Source: Scilla litardierei (taxonomy: Eukaryota; Streptophyta; Magnoliopsida; Asparagales; Asparagaceae). Taken from it: a stretch of 64,000 bases of DNA. The DNA lies in contig CM061138.1 in assembly GCA_030789695.1 (NCBI GenBank), positions 18,486,214-18,550,213 on the forward strand. Reading direction: 5' to 3'. Numbering within the stretch: position 1 is the first letter of the stretch; every line of letters begins with the position of its first letter. Below are positions 20,890 through 36,045 of the stretch, in pieces. The notes under the pieces are model-generated. The model made no database searches. It was not told the DNA's origin and worked only from the letters and a program-made list of their open reading frames with translations. Position numbers and translations under genes: made by a program.

Positions 20890-23800
20890 CTAGCACAATA
20901 AATTTTAAGGGTTAGAACTTCCACACTAGAATAAAAATGCCACAGGACACCCAAGTTTAAAGAAATTATAAACACGGCAAGGACATTTCAATAACAAATG
21001 AAATAACTACAGATGTGTAGGGGGTTCTGATATGGTTTATTTATTTATTTTTTGATTTCTGATGTGAAAGGGATGCTATGGAAGGAATTCAAGAAGTTAT
21101 GAAGTACCTATCACCACTTGATTTGGTTCTGCAGCGACTGACATGGTCATCGGTATATGTCAGACAAATGGACTCCAATCGTTTAACCAGGTTTGGGATA
21201 TCTGACAATGGTACGATATCCCATATCTTCAATACTTGTGTATAACTTGAATATTTCATTATATCAATTGTGCAAATAATGTACAGCCTGTCCACCTTAA
21301 CTTGCATTATCAGCTGAGAAGAACTTTCACCACTAGAGTAAGCATTAGAACTTTTTGGACGCCATCCACTTGCAAGCTTCAGCAAGAGACTGATAACATG
21401 TTTCTTCAGTTCTGCAGATCTTATTGCCACGAAGGACTTAATAAAGCTACCACTAAAGAGCACCTTGAAAAGTCCAAAAAAGAGCAAAATCATCATCAGT
21501 CATCTAGAAGTTCAAACAATCAAATTAGCATACAAATTAGAAAACAAATAAAACGAAAAGCAACTGCAACTGCAACAGAGCCATTATTCCAGTCTAATAC
21601 ATTAGAAAATAAAAAATCCAATATTAGAAATGAAAACTACTTCACTATGTCATCTGTAAACAAGCCATATCATGAAATGTGGACATGACATTAAAGGCAA
21701 ATTCAGAAAGGAAGCACAAAGAAAAACTTGCACATGACCAGAGATAAGTTGTCTTCGCCAAAAAAGAAAGAGAGCACTTTATTGTTAGAGTCATGTGTGC
21801 TTGAGAATAGTTCTTGTTACGACGAACATGAAAAATTGATGAAAACTTTTTTAATTTTAATTTCAACCCCAAACAAACCAAATTTCCAACAACAAAAAAA
21901 TCTCAAAATCTCTCAAGAAATAACTCATAAACCCCACATTGATTCTAACAAATTCCTAAAATTCATTTACACAACTGAATCTAAGACTTACACTAATCCA
22001 TAAACTCCCAAGCTAAATAGGACTACCATCCATAATTGCAGTCCAAATTAGATTCCATCCAAAAAAACATTTAAAAAGGAAACCTAGAAAAATTAGGACT
22101 CGAATTAGATTTTGTGTCAAATCCTAACAATCTCCACCAAGATTCAAAATTGATCATCTCCATCAACAATTAATATTTCCAACTCGAGTAACCTATGTCA
22201 GGACCTTCAAAGAACCATTAATAGTTCATCTTGAGCAGAAACTCCTTCCGTTCTTGATACTGATGATATTTCTAAATTTAACACATATGGCTCTACCGCT
22301 AGAACTAATTGACCCACTATTATTGTCTCTCTGTGAAATGCGTACAAGTTTCTCAGGTTCATTTACATATGATTACTATGTGGTTGCCCTTTCAAACCTT
22401 AATAACTCCACCTTCAGCTGATAGTAGATGCAGTCGATGAAGTACGGACGATCAGAGAGAAACTGCAGTTGGCGCAAGACGGTTACGAGCATTGGACGGA
22501 TTAAAAACGAAGACAGTTACAGTTTCAGCCAGGAGATATGGTCTTCCTAAAGATTTCGCCAAATCGTGGACTGATTCATTTTGGCCGACAAGGAAAACTT
22601 AGCCCACACTACATTGGACCCTTCGACATGCTAAAACGATCGAGAGAAGTGGCATATAAGATTGCATTGCCTCCAACCTTAGAAGGAGTGCATAACACGT
22701 TTCACATATCTCAGCTACGCAAATATGTGGGAGACCTATCACACATGATGGACCATTCAGAGATTTCAATGGGCTCAGACCTGACAAACGAGCAACTGCT
22801 TGTGGAAATTATTAATCAACAAAAGAATCTGAGGAACAAAACTATCAACTTGGTAAACGTATTGTGGCATCATAATGAGTCGGACGAGTCTACTTGGGAA
22901 CAAGAAAAAGAGGTGAAGGAGCACTACCCCTATTTATTTGAATAAATCTTATTTCTTTCAATTTCGAGGACCGAATTTTTTTTAAGGGGGAGGATGGAAT
23001 GGCCCTTTTATTTTCTTAAATAAAGGCCCGTAACATTTCAATAGAATTCCTTTTAAAACTCAACCCATAATGCCCATGCAACTGCCAAAAACCTTTTTTA
23101 TTAAACAATCACTTCTCTCTCTCCATCCCCACTCACCCGTTCCCTCAACAAAAAACTCAACCCGTTCCCAATGCATTCTCATCGTCTCCTCTCACGCGAC
23201 AAAACGGCGAAGCCGATAGGGTTTTTGAAAACCATAGCCCTAATCTCTCGTGACGCCGCTCCTTTTATGAAGATTTCTCCTCCAATAAGAACTATCTCTC
23301 CCTCTTATCTATTTATGCGTTTTTCTTATATTTAAATGATGCACAGTTAAGTGTCTTTTCTTCACGATGAAAGTTGTTTTCCTCTTCCAAATTTTTCGAC
23401 TGGGTTCCGATTCTCATCTGGATTTTTTGGGAATTTCAGCTTGCCTTCTACGTAATCGATATAACTTCTTTACTCTAAACTGCACTATATTCTTTTGTGC
23501 TTTGATTTTGTTACGAAAATTAGGGTTTAGTTTTTCTCTAAATAAATAATGATTCGTGGCATTATGAAGGGGGTTCCTTCCCTATTGATAACTATGGCAT
23601 CCTACGAGCAAGGTGGCACCTTTGCCGTAGCTTCGTAATAACGATTTGAGATTTTTGGGAACTAGTGTTGGCCGCCGAGGGTCTCCATCTTCATTGGGGT
23701 GTTCGGCTGGTTACTGGTTTGATGTTTTTGTCTTCCTGCGTATCCTACGGCTTGTGGTTGATAGTATTTTGTGGTTGTTTTGTTCATTGGCCATTGTTTT

Positions 23801-26800
23801 GTGTAGTTTTTCCCTGTTGAGTTCATTATATGCTTATTTGCAGTGTGCGCTTACAGATCAAAATTTTCAATTGCATATATGACTGATTTGGGGGATTTTT
23901 AAATTAGATTAGTTCATGTCCTTATTTTTAGAATTTTAAGGAAAATTCCTCGAGCTAGGTAGACCCTATAAACCCTTCATGGATGCCAAATACTACAAAT
24001 TTGATCCCATGTAACTTCTATTCCGTTTAAAAGTGATTTTGTTTCAGTTTTAATGTTCGAACAAATTGATTACTTTAGGAATGTTTGAAAGTACATTGAA
24101 TAGACTTTCCTTCACCATAGAAATTGATGTAAATAATTGTTATAGTTAGCAGATAAACTTTGTATTAGAATTGCGCAATAGAAATATTGTTACATTGGAC
24201 ATGTTATTTAAGACATTACAGTTTTGTGCACGATTCTTTATACATAATTTAGAAAGTATAGAACTAGATGATAAAATAGTTAGAACAGTCACATAGGGTT
24301 TTGTGAACTTATAATTAAAGATAAAAAGAGTGGCAGAGACCATGCTGATTGACGGAATTGTAATGCCTTGACTGGGTCCTCAAATGACATCTTGAACCAA
24401 TGAAATTTAGGGCACAGATGAGCTCGCTTGTGGATCCCAAGTGGTTCTATAGTTCACTCTTTCCCTTTACATTATGAGTATAATAAAAATGAATTGTTAG
24501 ATAGACATAGTATAATGCTTAGTGTTACATGATTGTTTAGGACTAGGGTCATGATAGTTATATTTGTTCTTTATTGTAAATATCCTACTTCATCACCCTT
24601 CTTAATTTCTTTTCAAAAGGAAGTGAACCAGCGTACGAGGAGGCTCCAGCGTTTGAGGAGTATGAATTTCCAATGGATGGTGCTGATTTCTGAGACGAGA
24701 TTAATAAAGAGAGTGTTTACATTTTGTTTAGCTTGCTTATTGTAGAGAATGAAAAAAACTAGTAGTTCCTCTTTAGTTATGCTTTTATACCCTTTTGAAG
24801 GATGAATAAAATCATTTCTTTTATGAAATTTTCTATTTGCTCTATGTTTCTTTCAATGGAACTTTGCAGAACCAGCACAAATAATGAAAAAAAGTAACGG
24901 CTCCTGGAAACTGGGCGTTACAAACGAACAACCGCTTAACCGCTTAACTTAATAACTGACATTGGTTAAGCCAAGCTGGAGATCGCCCGGCAAAACTGCC
25001 AAAACCCATTGGTGTGATGTCGGATTGCCTCGCGTTGAGAGACAAACGTGGCTAGAGGATGCCTTGAGAAACAGAGGTGGCTGGAAGAAGAATAGAGTTT
25101 TTTAGGTAGTTATGACTCTAACCATTGCAGCCCCATCATATACGTTTTTATCAACGGTTTTGACTAATTGACCGAACACATCGACGCTTACGATTTAATC
25201 CTTCAAGCAATAGCTAGAATCAAATACCCCTTCGTCTAATGGTGTTTATTCAAATTGATATGCTACCTGCTTCCGTCTTCTTCCATGCAAACATTAAGCT
25301 ACTGGGCTCTCAACATTTGGACACGATAGAGATGAGCAAGATCAGAGGGACATCTCCCTCTAAGTTTAAGGTCTGCTTCTATTGTGGAGAAGTTAGCTCG
25401 TTTCGACGCAGAAGAAGCAGTCATAGAGCAGACGAGTTATCTTGTGCAAAGCTAACTCGACTGCACCTAGATTTGACCTATCTGACTCTGCACAAGTCAG
25501 ATACAAGGATGCTGGACAAGTGACTTCGTCAGCGTAGTTGGGACGATCAATCGTCAGTTCGAGTCTGATGATCGATCGCTCGGCATTGGGTCGGTCGGTC
25601 GTAATGCGGTTAAGTCCGTGTTCGGTCAATCGGTCGTTTGAAGGCTCGTACGCGAGGCTCGGCACTTAGGTCGTTCGACACAGAAGGAATGTTGATCGGT
25701 CGAAGGGAGCCCATTGGGATGCGGCCCACTAGGAAGCGATGATTGGCCCACTAGGTTGCAGCTGCATTAATTGCGTAGAGCGGCGATGGGATCAGATGTC
25801 GTAACTGTCGGGATCTGTATCCTAAGAGATCCTAGCCAATGATGACATGTATTGTAACCTAGGGCTAAAAATAGGGGGTTTTAGCTTAGGTTTTCTGAGC
25901 GGAACACATTTGCACCCTTTGAGCGAGCCGCCATTGTGAGAGTCAACTTTAAGAAATTGTAGCGTGAGCTTTTGGGAGAGATTTGTGTGCTTCTTCGTTG
26001 GACGAAGACAGAAGATATGTAATGTTCTTTCATCGGTATCGGTAATTTCAGATACTTAAAACTCTATTAAATACTATCAAATATTATCAAATATTAGCAC
26101 AAATACTTTTTTACTAGTTACACATTTTGTTAAAAGTATTATGCTAAATATATTACATTTTTTTGATCAACAGGATTGAAAATAAATGAGAATGGCAAGC
26201 TTTTGAATAAATGGAAGGGTTTGGTGGCTGAAAATGATAACTTTGTAAATAAATGAAAAACCTTTAGTGGCTGAATGTCAAGCTTGTAATTAAATGGAAA
26301 GCCTATAGTGGCCATGAGGTACGTCCATCTCTTCGTTTCTTCTTCTTTTTTGGATTTTGGTGATGTTTCCTCCTCCTCTTTCTTCTTGTTTTCATTTTTT
26401 TAAGTTTCAGTCGGTATCGGACAAGTTTCGGCCGGTATTGGCCAATACGGCCGAAACCCCGACCGATACGGCCGAAACCCCGGCCGATACCGACGAAACC
26501 CCGACCGATACGGCCGAAACGGCCGAAACCGAGAACTGACGTGTGGTTTCGGACCGGTCCCCTCCGAAACCGATCCGAAACGGCCGAAACCGATCGGTTT
26601 CGGCCGAAACCTAAAACTATGGTTATGGCACATGCGACACGGACATATGGGCGAGAAAGTATTGCAGAAGCTTATCGTTGGCGGTCGTCTAAAAGGAGCC
26701 AAGACTGGAAAGTTGGAGTTCTGCGAGCACCATGTTTGGAAAACAGACACGTGCTTCATTTGGGACAGCTGTACGAAGGCGGCGCTTGACTAAGTACACA

Positions 26801-29800
26801 CCGATGTTTGCCCGAGTAGAATGGCCTCAAGAGGAGGGAAACTATTTTGTGTCGTTCATCAACGATTTCTTAAGCATGGTATGGGTGTTTCCACTGAAGT
26901 CGAAGGACCAAGTTCTTAGCACTTTCATCGAGTGAAAGAAGCTAGTCGAGACTCAGATTGGTCGACGAATCAAGCATCTGCAAAGTGACAACGGTGGTGA
27001 GTATAGATCAGATTTCTTCGGGAAGTTCTGCAGATCGGAAGAGATACAAAGACATTTCACCGTTGCTGGTATGCCGCGTCAGAATGGGGTAGCAAAGAGA
27101 ATGAATCGGACTTTGCTGGAGAAAGTTCGATGCATATTGTCGACTGCTAACCTATCGAAGGAGTTTTGGGTAGAGGCCCTGGCGTATGCGACATACTTGG
27201 TTAATCGATTACCACCTGCTGCATTGGAAGGAAGACCTCCTTTGGAGGTATGGTCGGGAAAGCCAGTTTCCGACTACGGATCACTTCGAGTTTAGGTCTG
27301 TCCGAGTTACTATGACGTAAAGGAAGACAAACTCGATGCTCGAGCCAAGAAAGCCATCTTCTTGGGCTTAAACAGTGGTGTCAAGGAAATAGACTATGTT
27401 GTCCAACACTGAAAAAGGTGATCCTGAGCAGAGATGTAACGTTTGATGAGTCGGTGTTACTAAAGAAGGAGAACGAGCCAAAGGTGAAGCTCCAACAGAC
27501 ACAATTAAATCAGGTCTTCGACAACGTGTGTAATACTCCACAACGATTGATCAACAACTTAGATCGACCCACACCAGAAGTACCAGAAGGCGGGCTCCAG
27601 GTCGTCGATGGTGTAGCGGTGGCTTAAGATCAGTTGGTGGAGATAGCTCGTAGTATTGAGGCCAAGACGTGGATTAGAAAACCTGCAAGGTACTCAGAGT
27701 TGGTTTCATTTGCCTTTCCCGCAATATGTATCGATGTATCCAACTCGTTCGGCAAGGTGGAGCAATCCGAATACACGAAGTGGTGAAGAAGTACGATGGA
27801 CAAAGAGATAGAATCATTGGCTAAGAACAACGCATGGGATCTCGTGGAGCTTCCTAAGTGCAAGAAGGCGATTGGGTGTATGTGGGTCTACACCAAGAAG
27901 CAAAGCGTTAAATCAGGAGATGTTCGCTACAAAGTTCGCCTCGTAGCGAAGGGCTTTGCACAGAGAGAAGGTATCAAGTACAATGAAGTGTTCTCTCCTG
28001 TGGTGAAGCATCGCTCGATTCGGGTCCTATTGGTGTTGGTTGCTCAGTTCAACCTTGAACTAGTGCAGCCGAATGTCAAGACGACATTCTAGCATGGAGA
28101 GCTCGAAGAGGAGATCATATGTCTCAGCACGATGGTTATGGGAGTAATGACGGTCGTGCATGTCGATTGAAGAAGTCACTCTATGGGTTGAAGCAATCAC
28201 CACGACAATGGTATAAGCGTTTTGAACGCTGTATGACGGATGATCAAGGGTATGTTCGCAGTCCCTATGCTCATTGCGTGTTTTATTGGAAGTTGGTTGA
28301 CGAGTCCTTCATCTACCTTCTGCTTTATGTCGAAGATATGCTCATAGCTTCATCGAATAAAGAGGAGATTCGAAGATTAAAGTCTCAATTGAGTTCTGCA
28401 TTTGAGATGAAGGATCTGGGGAAGGCACGGAGGATTCTTAGGTTGGAGATCACAAGGAATCGAAGTGGATGCACTATTCATCTTTCACAGATTCACTATT
28501 TGAAGTCTGTTATACAGAAGTTTGGTTGTGAGAAGATGAAAATCGTAGTTATTCCGCTTACACCTCACTTCAAGATCAGTGCCAAGCAGTGTCCGAAGAA
28601 AAAAGAAGAGAAGAAGCTCATGAAGAGCGTACTGTATGCCAATGCGATAGGGGCCTTGATGTACGCAATGGTATGTACTCGACCGGATCTATCACATGCG
28701 GTCAGCATGGTTAGTAGATACATGCACAACCAGGGGATAGAGCACTGACGAGCAGTGCAGTGGATCCTACGTTACATCAATGGCACAGTCGACGTCGGAC
28801 TGACATATAGCCGAGGTGTTCATGGTCCGCCCACTGTCGGGTATGTCGATTCCGACTATGCAGGCGACTTAGATGGGAGACGATCGATGACAGGCTATGT
28901 CTTCACCCTGTCAGGCGCTCCAATATGTTGGCAGAGTATCCTTCTGTCTATGGTGGCCTTGTCTACTACGGAAGTAGAGTACATAGCATTGACTGAAGCG
29001 GTGAAGGAGACAATATGGCTGATGGATCTGATGGATGATCTGGAAGTCTACCAAGAGAGGTACGATGTCCATTGTGATAGCCAGAGTGCAGTGCACTTGG
29101 CTAAGAATCAGGTCTTCCATGCTCATACGAAGCATATCAACGTTCGATTCCACTTTGTCAGGGACTTAGATGGGAGACGATCGATGACAAGCTATGTCTT
29201 CACCCTGTCAGGCGCTCCACTATGTTGGCAGAGTATCCTTCTGTCTATGGTGGCCTTGTCTACTACGGAGGTAGAGTACATGACATTGACTGAAGCGGTG
29301 AAGGAGACGATATGGCTGATGGATCTGATGGATGATCTGGAAGTCTACCAAGAGAGGTACGATGTCCATTGTGATAGCCAGAGTGCAGTGCACTTGGCTA
29401 AGAATCAGGTCTTCCATGCTCATACGAAGCATATCAACGTTCGATTCCACTTTGTCAGGGACTATGTGGAAGAAGAAGACGACGACATCAACTTGTTAAA
29501 TATCGCAACAAATGACAACCAGACGGACATGCTGACGAAGGTTGTATCGGGAGTCAAGTTCAAGCATTGTTTGGACTTGCTCAATGTGGTTCCTCAAAGA
29601 AGTTGACATCGGCCCTAGGAGGGGGCATTGAGGCTCAGTGGAGCCATTTGGGACTCGAAAGAGTGAGCCAGTCTCAGGAGGAGACAGCCGTAGCTCTGGC
29701 GAAGCAGTTGGTCTTTCAGGACATTTGGTTCTTCGAAACAAAATAGGGGGAACATCATTCGATGCTCAACCAAGGTCAATAAGGGTCGTCTGTTGGACAG

Positions 29801-32800
29801 AGGCTCGAATCTTGCCAAGGTGGAGATTTGTGGAGAAGTAGGCTCGATTCGGTGCAAAAGAAGCAGTCAAAGAGCAGACGAGGTATCTTGTGCAGAGGTA
29901 ACTTGACTGTGCCTAGATTCGACCTGTCTGACTCTGCACAAGTCAGATACAAGGATGCTGGGCAAGTGGCTTCGTCAGTGTAGTTTGGACGATCGATCGT
30001 CAGTTCGAGTCTGATGATCGATCGCTCGGCATTGGGTCGGTCAGTCGTAAAACGGTTAGAGTCTGTGTTCGGTCAATCGGTTGTTTGAAGGCTCGAAGGA
30101 TGAAGGCTCGTAGATCAGGCTCAGCAGTTGGGTCGTTCGACACAGAAGGAATGTTGATCGGTCGAATGGAGCCCATTGGGCTGTGTCCCACTAAGAAGCG
30201 GCAATTGTCCCACTAGGTTACGACGGCATTAATTACGTAGAGCGACGATGGGGTCGGATGATGTAACTGTCGGGATCCGTATCCTAGGAGATCCTAGTCA
30301 ATGATGACACTTATTGTAACATAGGGCTTTAAATAGAGGGTTTTAGGTTCGGGTTTCTGAGCGGAACACATTTGTATCCTTTGAGAGAGCCGCCATTGTG
30401 AGAGCTAACTCTGAGAGATTGTAGCGTGAGCTTTTGGGAGAGATTTGTGTGCTTCTTCGTTGGACGAAGACAGTAGATTTGTATTGTGCTTTCCCTTTTG
30501 TAATAAAGTTCACTAGTGTTCCCATTTGGCCGTCCACGACCTAAAAGCAATCTTGCTTGTGCTCTGTTTGTTTGCTGCTGATCTTTCGTCCCGGTCTCTA
30601 CGATCATGCGCCTTCCGTTGTGCTGTGTAGCGATTGCTGGGCCTTTGCCGCACAACATCTAACTCTTTTATTTCTTCTATTTTTAGTGATTTTTAGATTC
30701 TGAAGATTTTTGTTGTTGTCAGGGATTTGATTCATATGGATCGTGTTTAGTGAGCTCAGATGAGATTGACATGCCTGAAAGGAGCAAGATCGGATGGACA
30801 CAACTCTTAAAGTTCGTGGTCTGATTTTATTTCTTTTATTTTAAAGATTTTCAAATTTAGGAAGTTTCTATTGTTGTAGGGTTTTGATTTATACGATCAA
30901 GGGGTTTGATGTGATGCCATAAGCTTTCATTGGTCAATCGAGACATCAAAGATTTTGGTGCCATTGGAGATGTTTCACATGGTTTTAATCATTGATTAGC
31001 CGTAAATTTTACAAAAAATCCACGAAACCCGCTTGAGAATTGCATCAAAACCCTAGCCGAAATATTGCTTTTATAGCCTAACAATTCTATCGGTAAGAAT
31101 TAAATCTAAATCCTAGGTGGATCCGCTGCTGCGAATGCTTTGCATCTGCACTTGCTATATGCCGTCCAATCGAGCTGGATGGGTCATCGAAGTGACATGT
31201 GTCCTACAGCTATTCCACGTTGCTGCTTCCGCTTCATGTGTCTCTAACATAGGATCAACGTGGGGACTGCTGGATGAAAGCAATGTGTCCCTGAGCGCTG
31301 TCTTTGCGATATTGCTCGTACAAAACGCTGCACGGGATGCGCTACAGCCACGTGTCGCAAAGGGCATGTGCCGAGCATGGGCCATTGGGCTTTTTACTGT
31401 ACACAGACTTTGGGCTGATTAAGATAATTAACTTTGTACTTCCAAAAAATATAGTTTCGAGATCCAAAAAAACTACATAAATCCTAGATTATTTCCAAGA
31501 TATTGTTGGTGTTTTGTATCATATTTTTCAATACTCAACTTTATTACAAACCCACCATAAAGTCCAAACCAAGCCAAAACTCCATATCCTCCACCTTAAA
31601 TATAAACCACATCATCCTGAGGAAATTGTACTTGGCTAATGAGCCTCGCACTAAGCATAAATAACTAATCGAGTGTCCAACAAACCCCCTTCCGTAGCTG
31701 AATCTCCGAATTCGTCGTATCTCCGTTAATCCATACATGAAGCAAAACACGTAGTGATCTCTCCGTGTCATTTCATGGCACCCTAACACCTCTTCAAGAA
31801 AAATAAGTTTCAACACCGTTAAAACTTTGCCATCGACCTGTCCAACGTCGAATTCTCCTCGTGAATTTTCTTAGAATGCGCTTTGAAGTCTTTCCTAGCA
31901 CACACCAACACCCTGAGTTTGCGTCTAAACTTAATGCATCCATCGCAATCCTGTCTACTGTACGATCTTCGTGTGCATGCAATGGATAAACCAAATTCAC
32001 ATACCAACAAAGCAAGCTGGTGCCTTCACGATGCGTTGCCCCACTTTGTAGCAATAGAATCATCCACGGTAGCTCTAAAATCTCTACCATAACTAGAACT
32101 CCCACAACCATCATTGCATGTAGTAGTAATCTCATGTGTACTCTCCCCATCAACCGTCATTCCTTTACTAGTATCTCTATCGAACATGTGATTTGGAATA
32201 AGTACATCAACCTCGTTAGGTACATCCTTGCCTCCACCTGTTTCGATACTTTCTGAAGCCTTTCCTTGCAGCATCGTCGACTCATTGATCAACCAATATC
32301 TTCCTTGTATCTAGACTCCAAAGACTATAACACTGACAACATCCATTAGGGGTGGCAAACGGGGCGGCTCGGTTCGGGTGGGGTCAGGTCATGTTTGACC
32401 AGACCCAGAAATGGGTAAACCCGAACCCGAACCGAATTGAATCCGGGTCATGGTTATGAAACCCATATCCGACCCGAGTATATTCCGGGTCACCCAAACC
32501 CGACCCGGATTCTTTTAAATTTTTCAGTTAATTTTTTTCAGAAAAATGCTTTTGTCGAAGCTCAAAACCGTGACAAGCTCTAAAAAATCCAATGCACTAA
32601 TCAACTGGCATGTAAATATCTTGTTGTGCAAGCATTTCAATTATTAAATACCATTTACTATTAAGATTTGAATTAAATGCTGCTTAGCCAGATTTGAATT
32701 AAATGATGCTTAGCAAGACATTTAATTCAAAAAATGGAAGAAGCAAGGAATTAAAGGAACTCGTGACCCTTTGAATTAAATGCAGCTCAACTTGACATTT

Positions 32801-35800
32801 AAATCGAAAAAGATTAAAGGAGCAAGAAATTGTACCCGTGACCCCTTATAACAATGGTCAACTAAAACCCATTAACCAAAACACCAACTTGCTATTTTGT
32901 TTCGATATTATTATATGAATATATATAGAAATAATACGTAAAATGGTAGAATCCGGGTCAATCCGGGTTAACGGTTCAAACCCGCACCCGACCCAGATTT
33001 TATACGGGTCAAACGGGACTATCCGAATTCTACCCGACCCAGATAGACCTCTTCTCATACCCATAACATCCATGTATCCTAACAAGACACTTCCTTCCCT
33101 TGACATCAACCTTGTCAATTTCATCATGAACATAAACTGGACATCCAAATACCCAAATATGATCTAAATATACTGGCTTTCATGTTCAAGCCTCCTTAGG
33201 AATTTTCCTGATGATGCTAAAAATGGAATTCTGTTCACCAAATAAGCTACGATCAATATAGCTTCAGCCCAAAATCTTTTCGACAAACCTGATGTAAATC
33301 TAAGACACATCGCCTTCTCTAGAAATGGCTTATTCATCCTCTCTGTGATTCCATTCGACCGCAGATCTTGTGATGTAGCCAAGTGTATCTTTACTCCCTG
33401 ATCCTCACAGTTGAACTTAGCAAAAGTAAACTAGCCACCACTGTCAAATTTCAACACTTTCCGCTTCTTCCTCATTTGACTCTCCACAATGGTTTTTCAC
33501 GCCTTGAACTTTTCAGATGCCTTCTCAAGATTGAGAGTATCCCGTCTGTAGACCATGGTATTGACAAACGTCAGTGTCACTCTGACAATGGCAGGAGCAG
33601 AATCATCGTCTCATGCTCCACCACTACCGTCAATACAATGGCTTTCATCTTCATCACTAATCCATTGAAGGTATCCAGATGATCCTTCGATGAGGGTCTC
33701 GTATCGCATCTTGAAAGTGACGAATGTCTTTAGCAATATAAGCATGTTGGTGAGTGACTTTTTAAATACATCTTCTCAAGCTTTTCACATAATCCCTTGA
33801 CCGTAATCTCCTTGGACACCTAATAAATCGTCTCGTTCGATAAACTGAGACGTAGAATTGTCATCGTCGAGTCCTCATCTCCATCTTCTCTCTTTCCAAG
33901 ATATATGTATGTAAAGACTCAGTGTCGTATTACACGACTCCAGATACGATCATTCTTTAATCATTCTTGAATATTGCATTCATCTTGTATTGCAATATCT
34001 CAAAGTTTCTTTACCATTAAACTTACGATTTAATATTGTAACAGTCGCATACGAGACACCTGTATATAAACTCGAACCAATTGCCTTTCCAATTGTGCCA
34101 TCTTTTAAAGAAGAACTCTTCGATATTAGCTTGGACTTATTCCAAGAACCTTACTTTGATAACACTTGTTGGGGGAGATAACAGCGACCACCTCAATTAA
34201 TCACTGATGCATCCCAGAATCAAATCCAAAATCCACCTAGATATGGCAAAATGCACTCCGAATTTAACCCCAGAGACTATCGCAAGTGTACGGTGTCAGA
34301 GCTTTGTAATATAGAAAGATATCGATCCCACAGAGAGGTGATCCTAATAGACTTAGGTATTTTCTAAATCTTAGAACGTTGTCAGCGGGCGTATTCCAAT
34401 TGGTAGTCAAAAATATCTCTTATCAGGATTATCAACAATATAAAAAGACTGGGACACTAGGAGTCCTCGCTAGGATCGTCAGATGTTGATGCTAGGTTAG
34501 GACTCTTACGTTGAATTGGCTTTATTATGAGCGAGATTGTCGCATCTAAAATGTAGAACTTATGGCCAACTATCGTTGTGCCACTCGTGTAATGTATCCT
34601 GTGTTAGCCGCACCTCGTGAATAGACACTCACGCGATACGTGCATTACAATCGACAACTATACTCAATCTCTGCTCATACCACCTCGTGGAAATTAGAGC
34701 TTCGATCTGTGACTTAGTGGCTCTCATTGATGCTACTATCGTAGGTAATCAATTAGTAATATAGGAATGTCTGTAGATCCCGTCAAAGTTTGTGCCACCT
34801 CGTGGGAATACAAACCCTATTTGGATTCACTAACATACCTAATTAAGTTCATAAGATATCCGTCAAAATTCGTGCCACCTCGTGGGAATATGAACCCTAT
34901 ATGGAATCTCCTACAAACTTAACTGGATCAACCAAATCACATCTCTTTTACACCAAAACAACCTAAAAATCCCAACTTTACATCTAAATTCTAAGATCTA
35001 GGGTTAATCCATCAGCCCGAAATAAGACTACTCGTGGATCATGGAAATAATAAAAGAGAATTCAATAAAAATAAGAGAGATCATCATAGCAATAGAAGAC
35101 ATTAGAATAAGCAATAGAAGATTAGAAATCGTTACCAAAACGTTGCAGAGCAATAGACAATCGCAGAGAATTAAGATCGCAAGATTCCAAGCAAGAACAA
35201 TAAATAAAAATCCAATCTTTGGCTTCTACAAATTCGTGACGGCTATGAAAAACACTCTAAAACTAAACTAGAAAAACGCTCCTAAGGAAATTAACAAGCT
35301 CTCTAAAATAGGGTAAAAATAGTGCTTATATACAAGGGGTAGGGACCCCACAAAAATCTAAAGACATGGACTCTTGGGCCAACCAACTAGTCAGGTCGCG
35401 GTGACCTACTCGGTCGAGTAGCGGCATCACTCAATCGAGATGATATGCGGCTCCACTTTGATGCCTCTTTAGCTCTGGGTTGATATGGGCTACCCGGTCG
35501 AGTAGCCCCTCCACTCGGTCGAGCTACAGTAGGCTGAAAGACTCTCCAAAATAATGCTCTGCTTTAATTGTGCTCGGTGGAGTAGAAGCTCTGCTCGGTC
35601 GAGTACTCTTGTCTGCTCGGTCAAGCTATAGAGCTTGAAGAGTTGCTCAAAATAGTCGTTCTGTTTGGATGCAGCTTGGTCGAACAGGCTGTCTGCTCGA
35701 CCGAGTGGGGCGTATCTGTTCAGCTGGAGTCTTAAGAGTATCAGCTCGGTCAAGTGCTGAGCAGCTCGACCGAGCTGACTGGGAAATCAGCCTCCAAGCC

Positions 35801-35995
35801 TCTAAAGCTCTCAACTCTCCTCATCTCATCTACTCCTCCAATCTTCTTCCTCACCTTGCAGAACACCTATTAGACCAGTCAATGATGCTTCGAACGTCTC
35901 GAATGTGTCCATGTTATATAATTGCTCCAATTCGCTCCAAAGTTCCTGAAAATCCACATTTCTATACGAAACTCGAATATAACGTTAGAAGCACG

Positions 35996-36045
<50 letters not shown>

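Larger units (their letters stand above)
25383..30657 (+). mobile_element. Tork-like Copia, 5.3 kb, deleted and interrupted
   Basis: Left LTR from 25383 (TGTGGAGAAG), truncated near 26028. Right LTR 29829-30657, ending GCACAACA. The flanks TCTAT (25378-25382) and TCTAA (30658-30662) are a plausible imperfect target duplication. The polypurine tract is AAGGTGGAGATT before 29829. Gag, protease and the LTR end are replaced by a TIR element at 26028-26622. Integrase, RT and RNase H follow on the plus strand with several stops and frameshifts. It lies in intron 6 in the sense opposite to the host gene. Confidence 0.82.

Noticed and set aside
36001..36042. Possible TIR or origin at the AT run
   Set aside because: Simple (AT)n microsatellite with no supporting structure.
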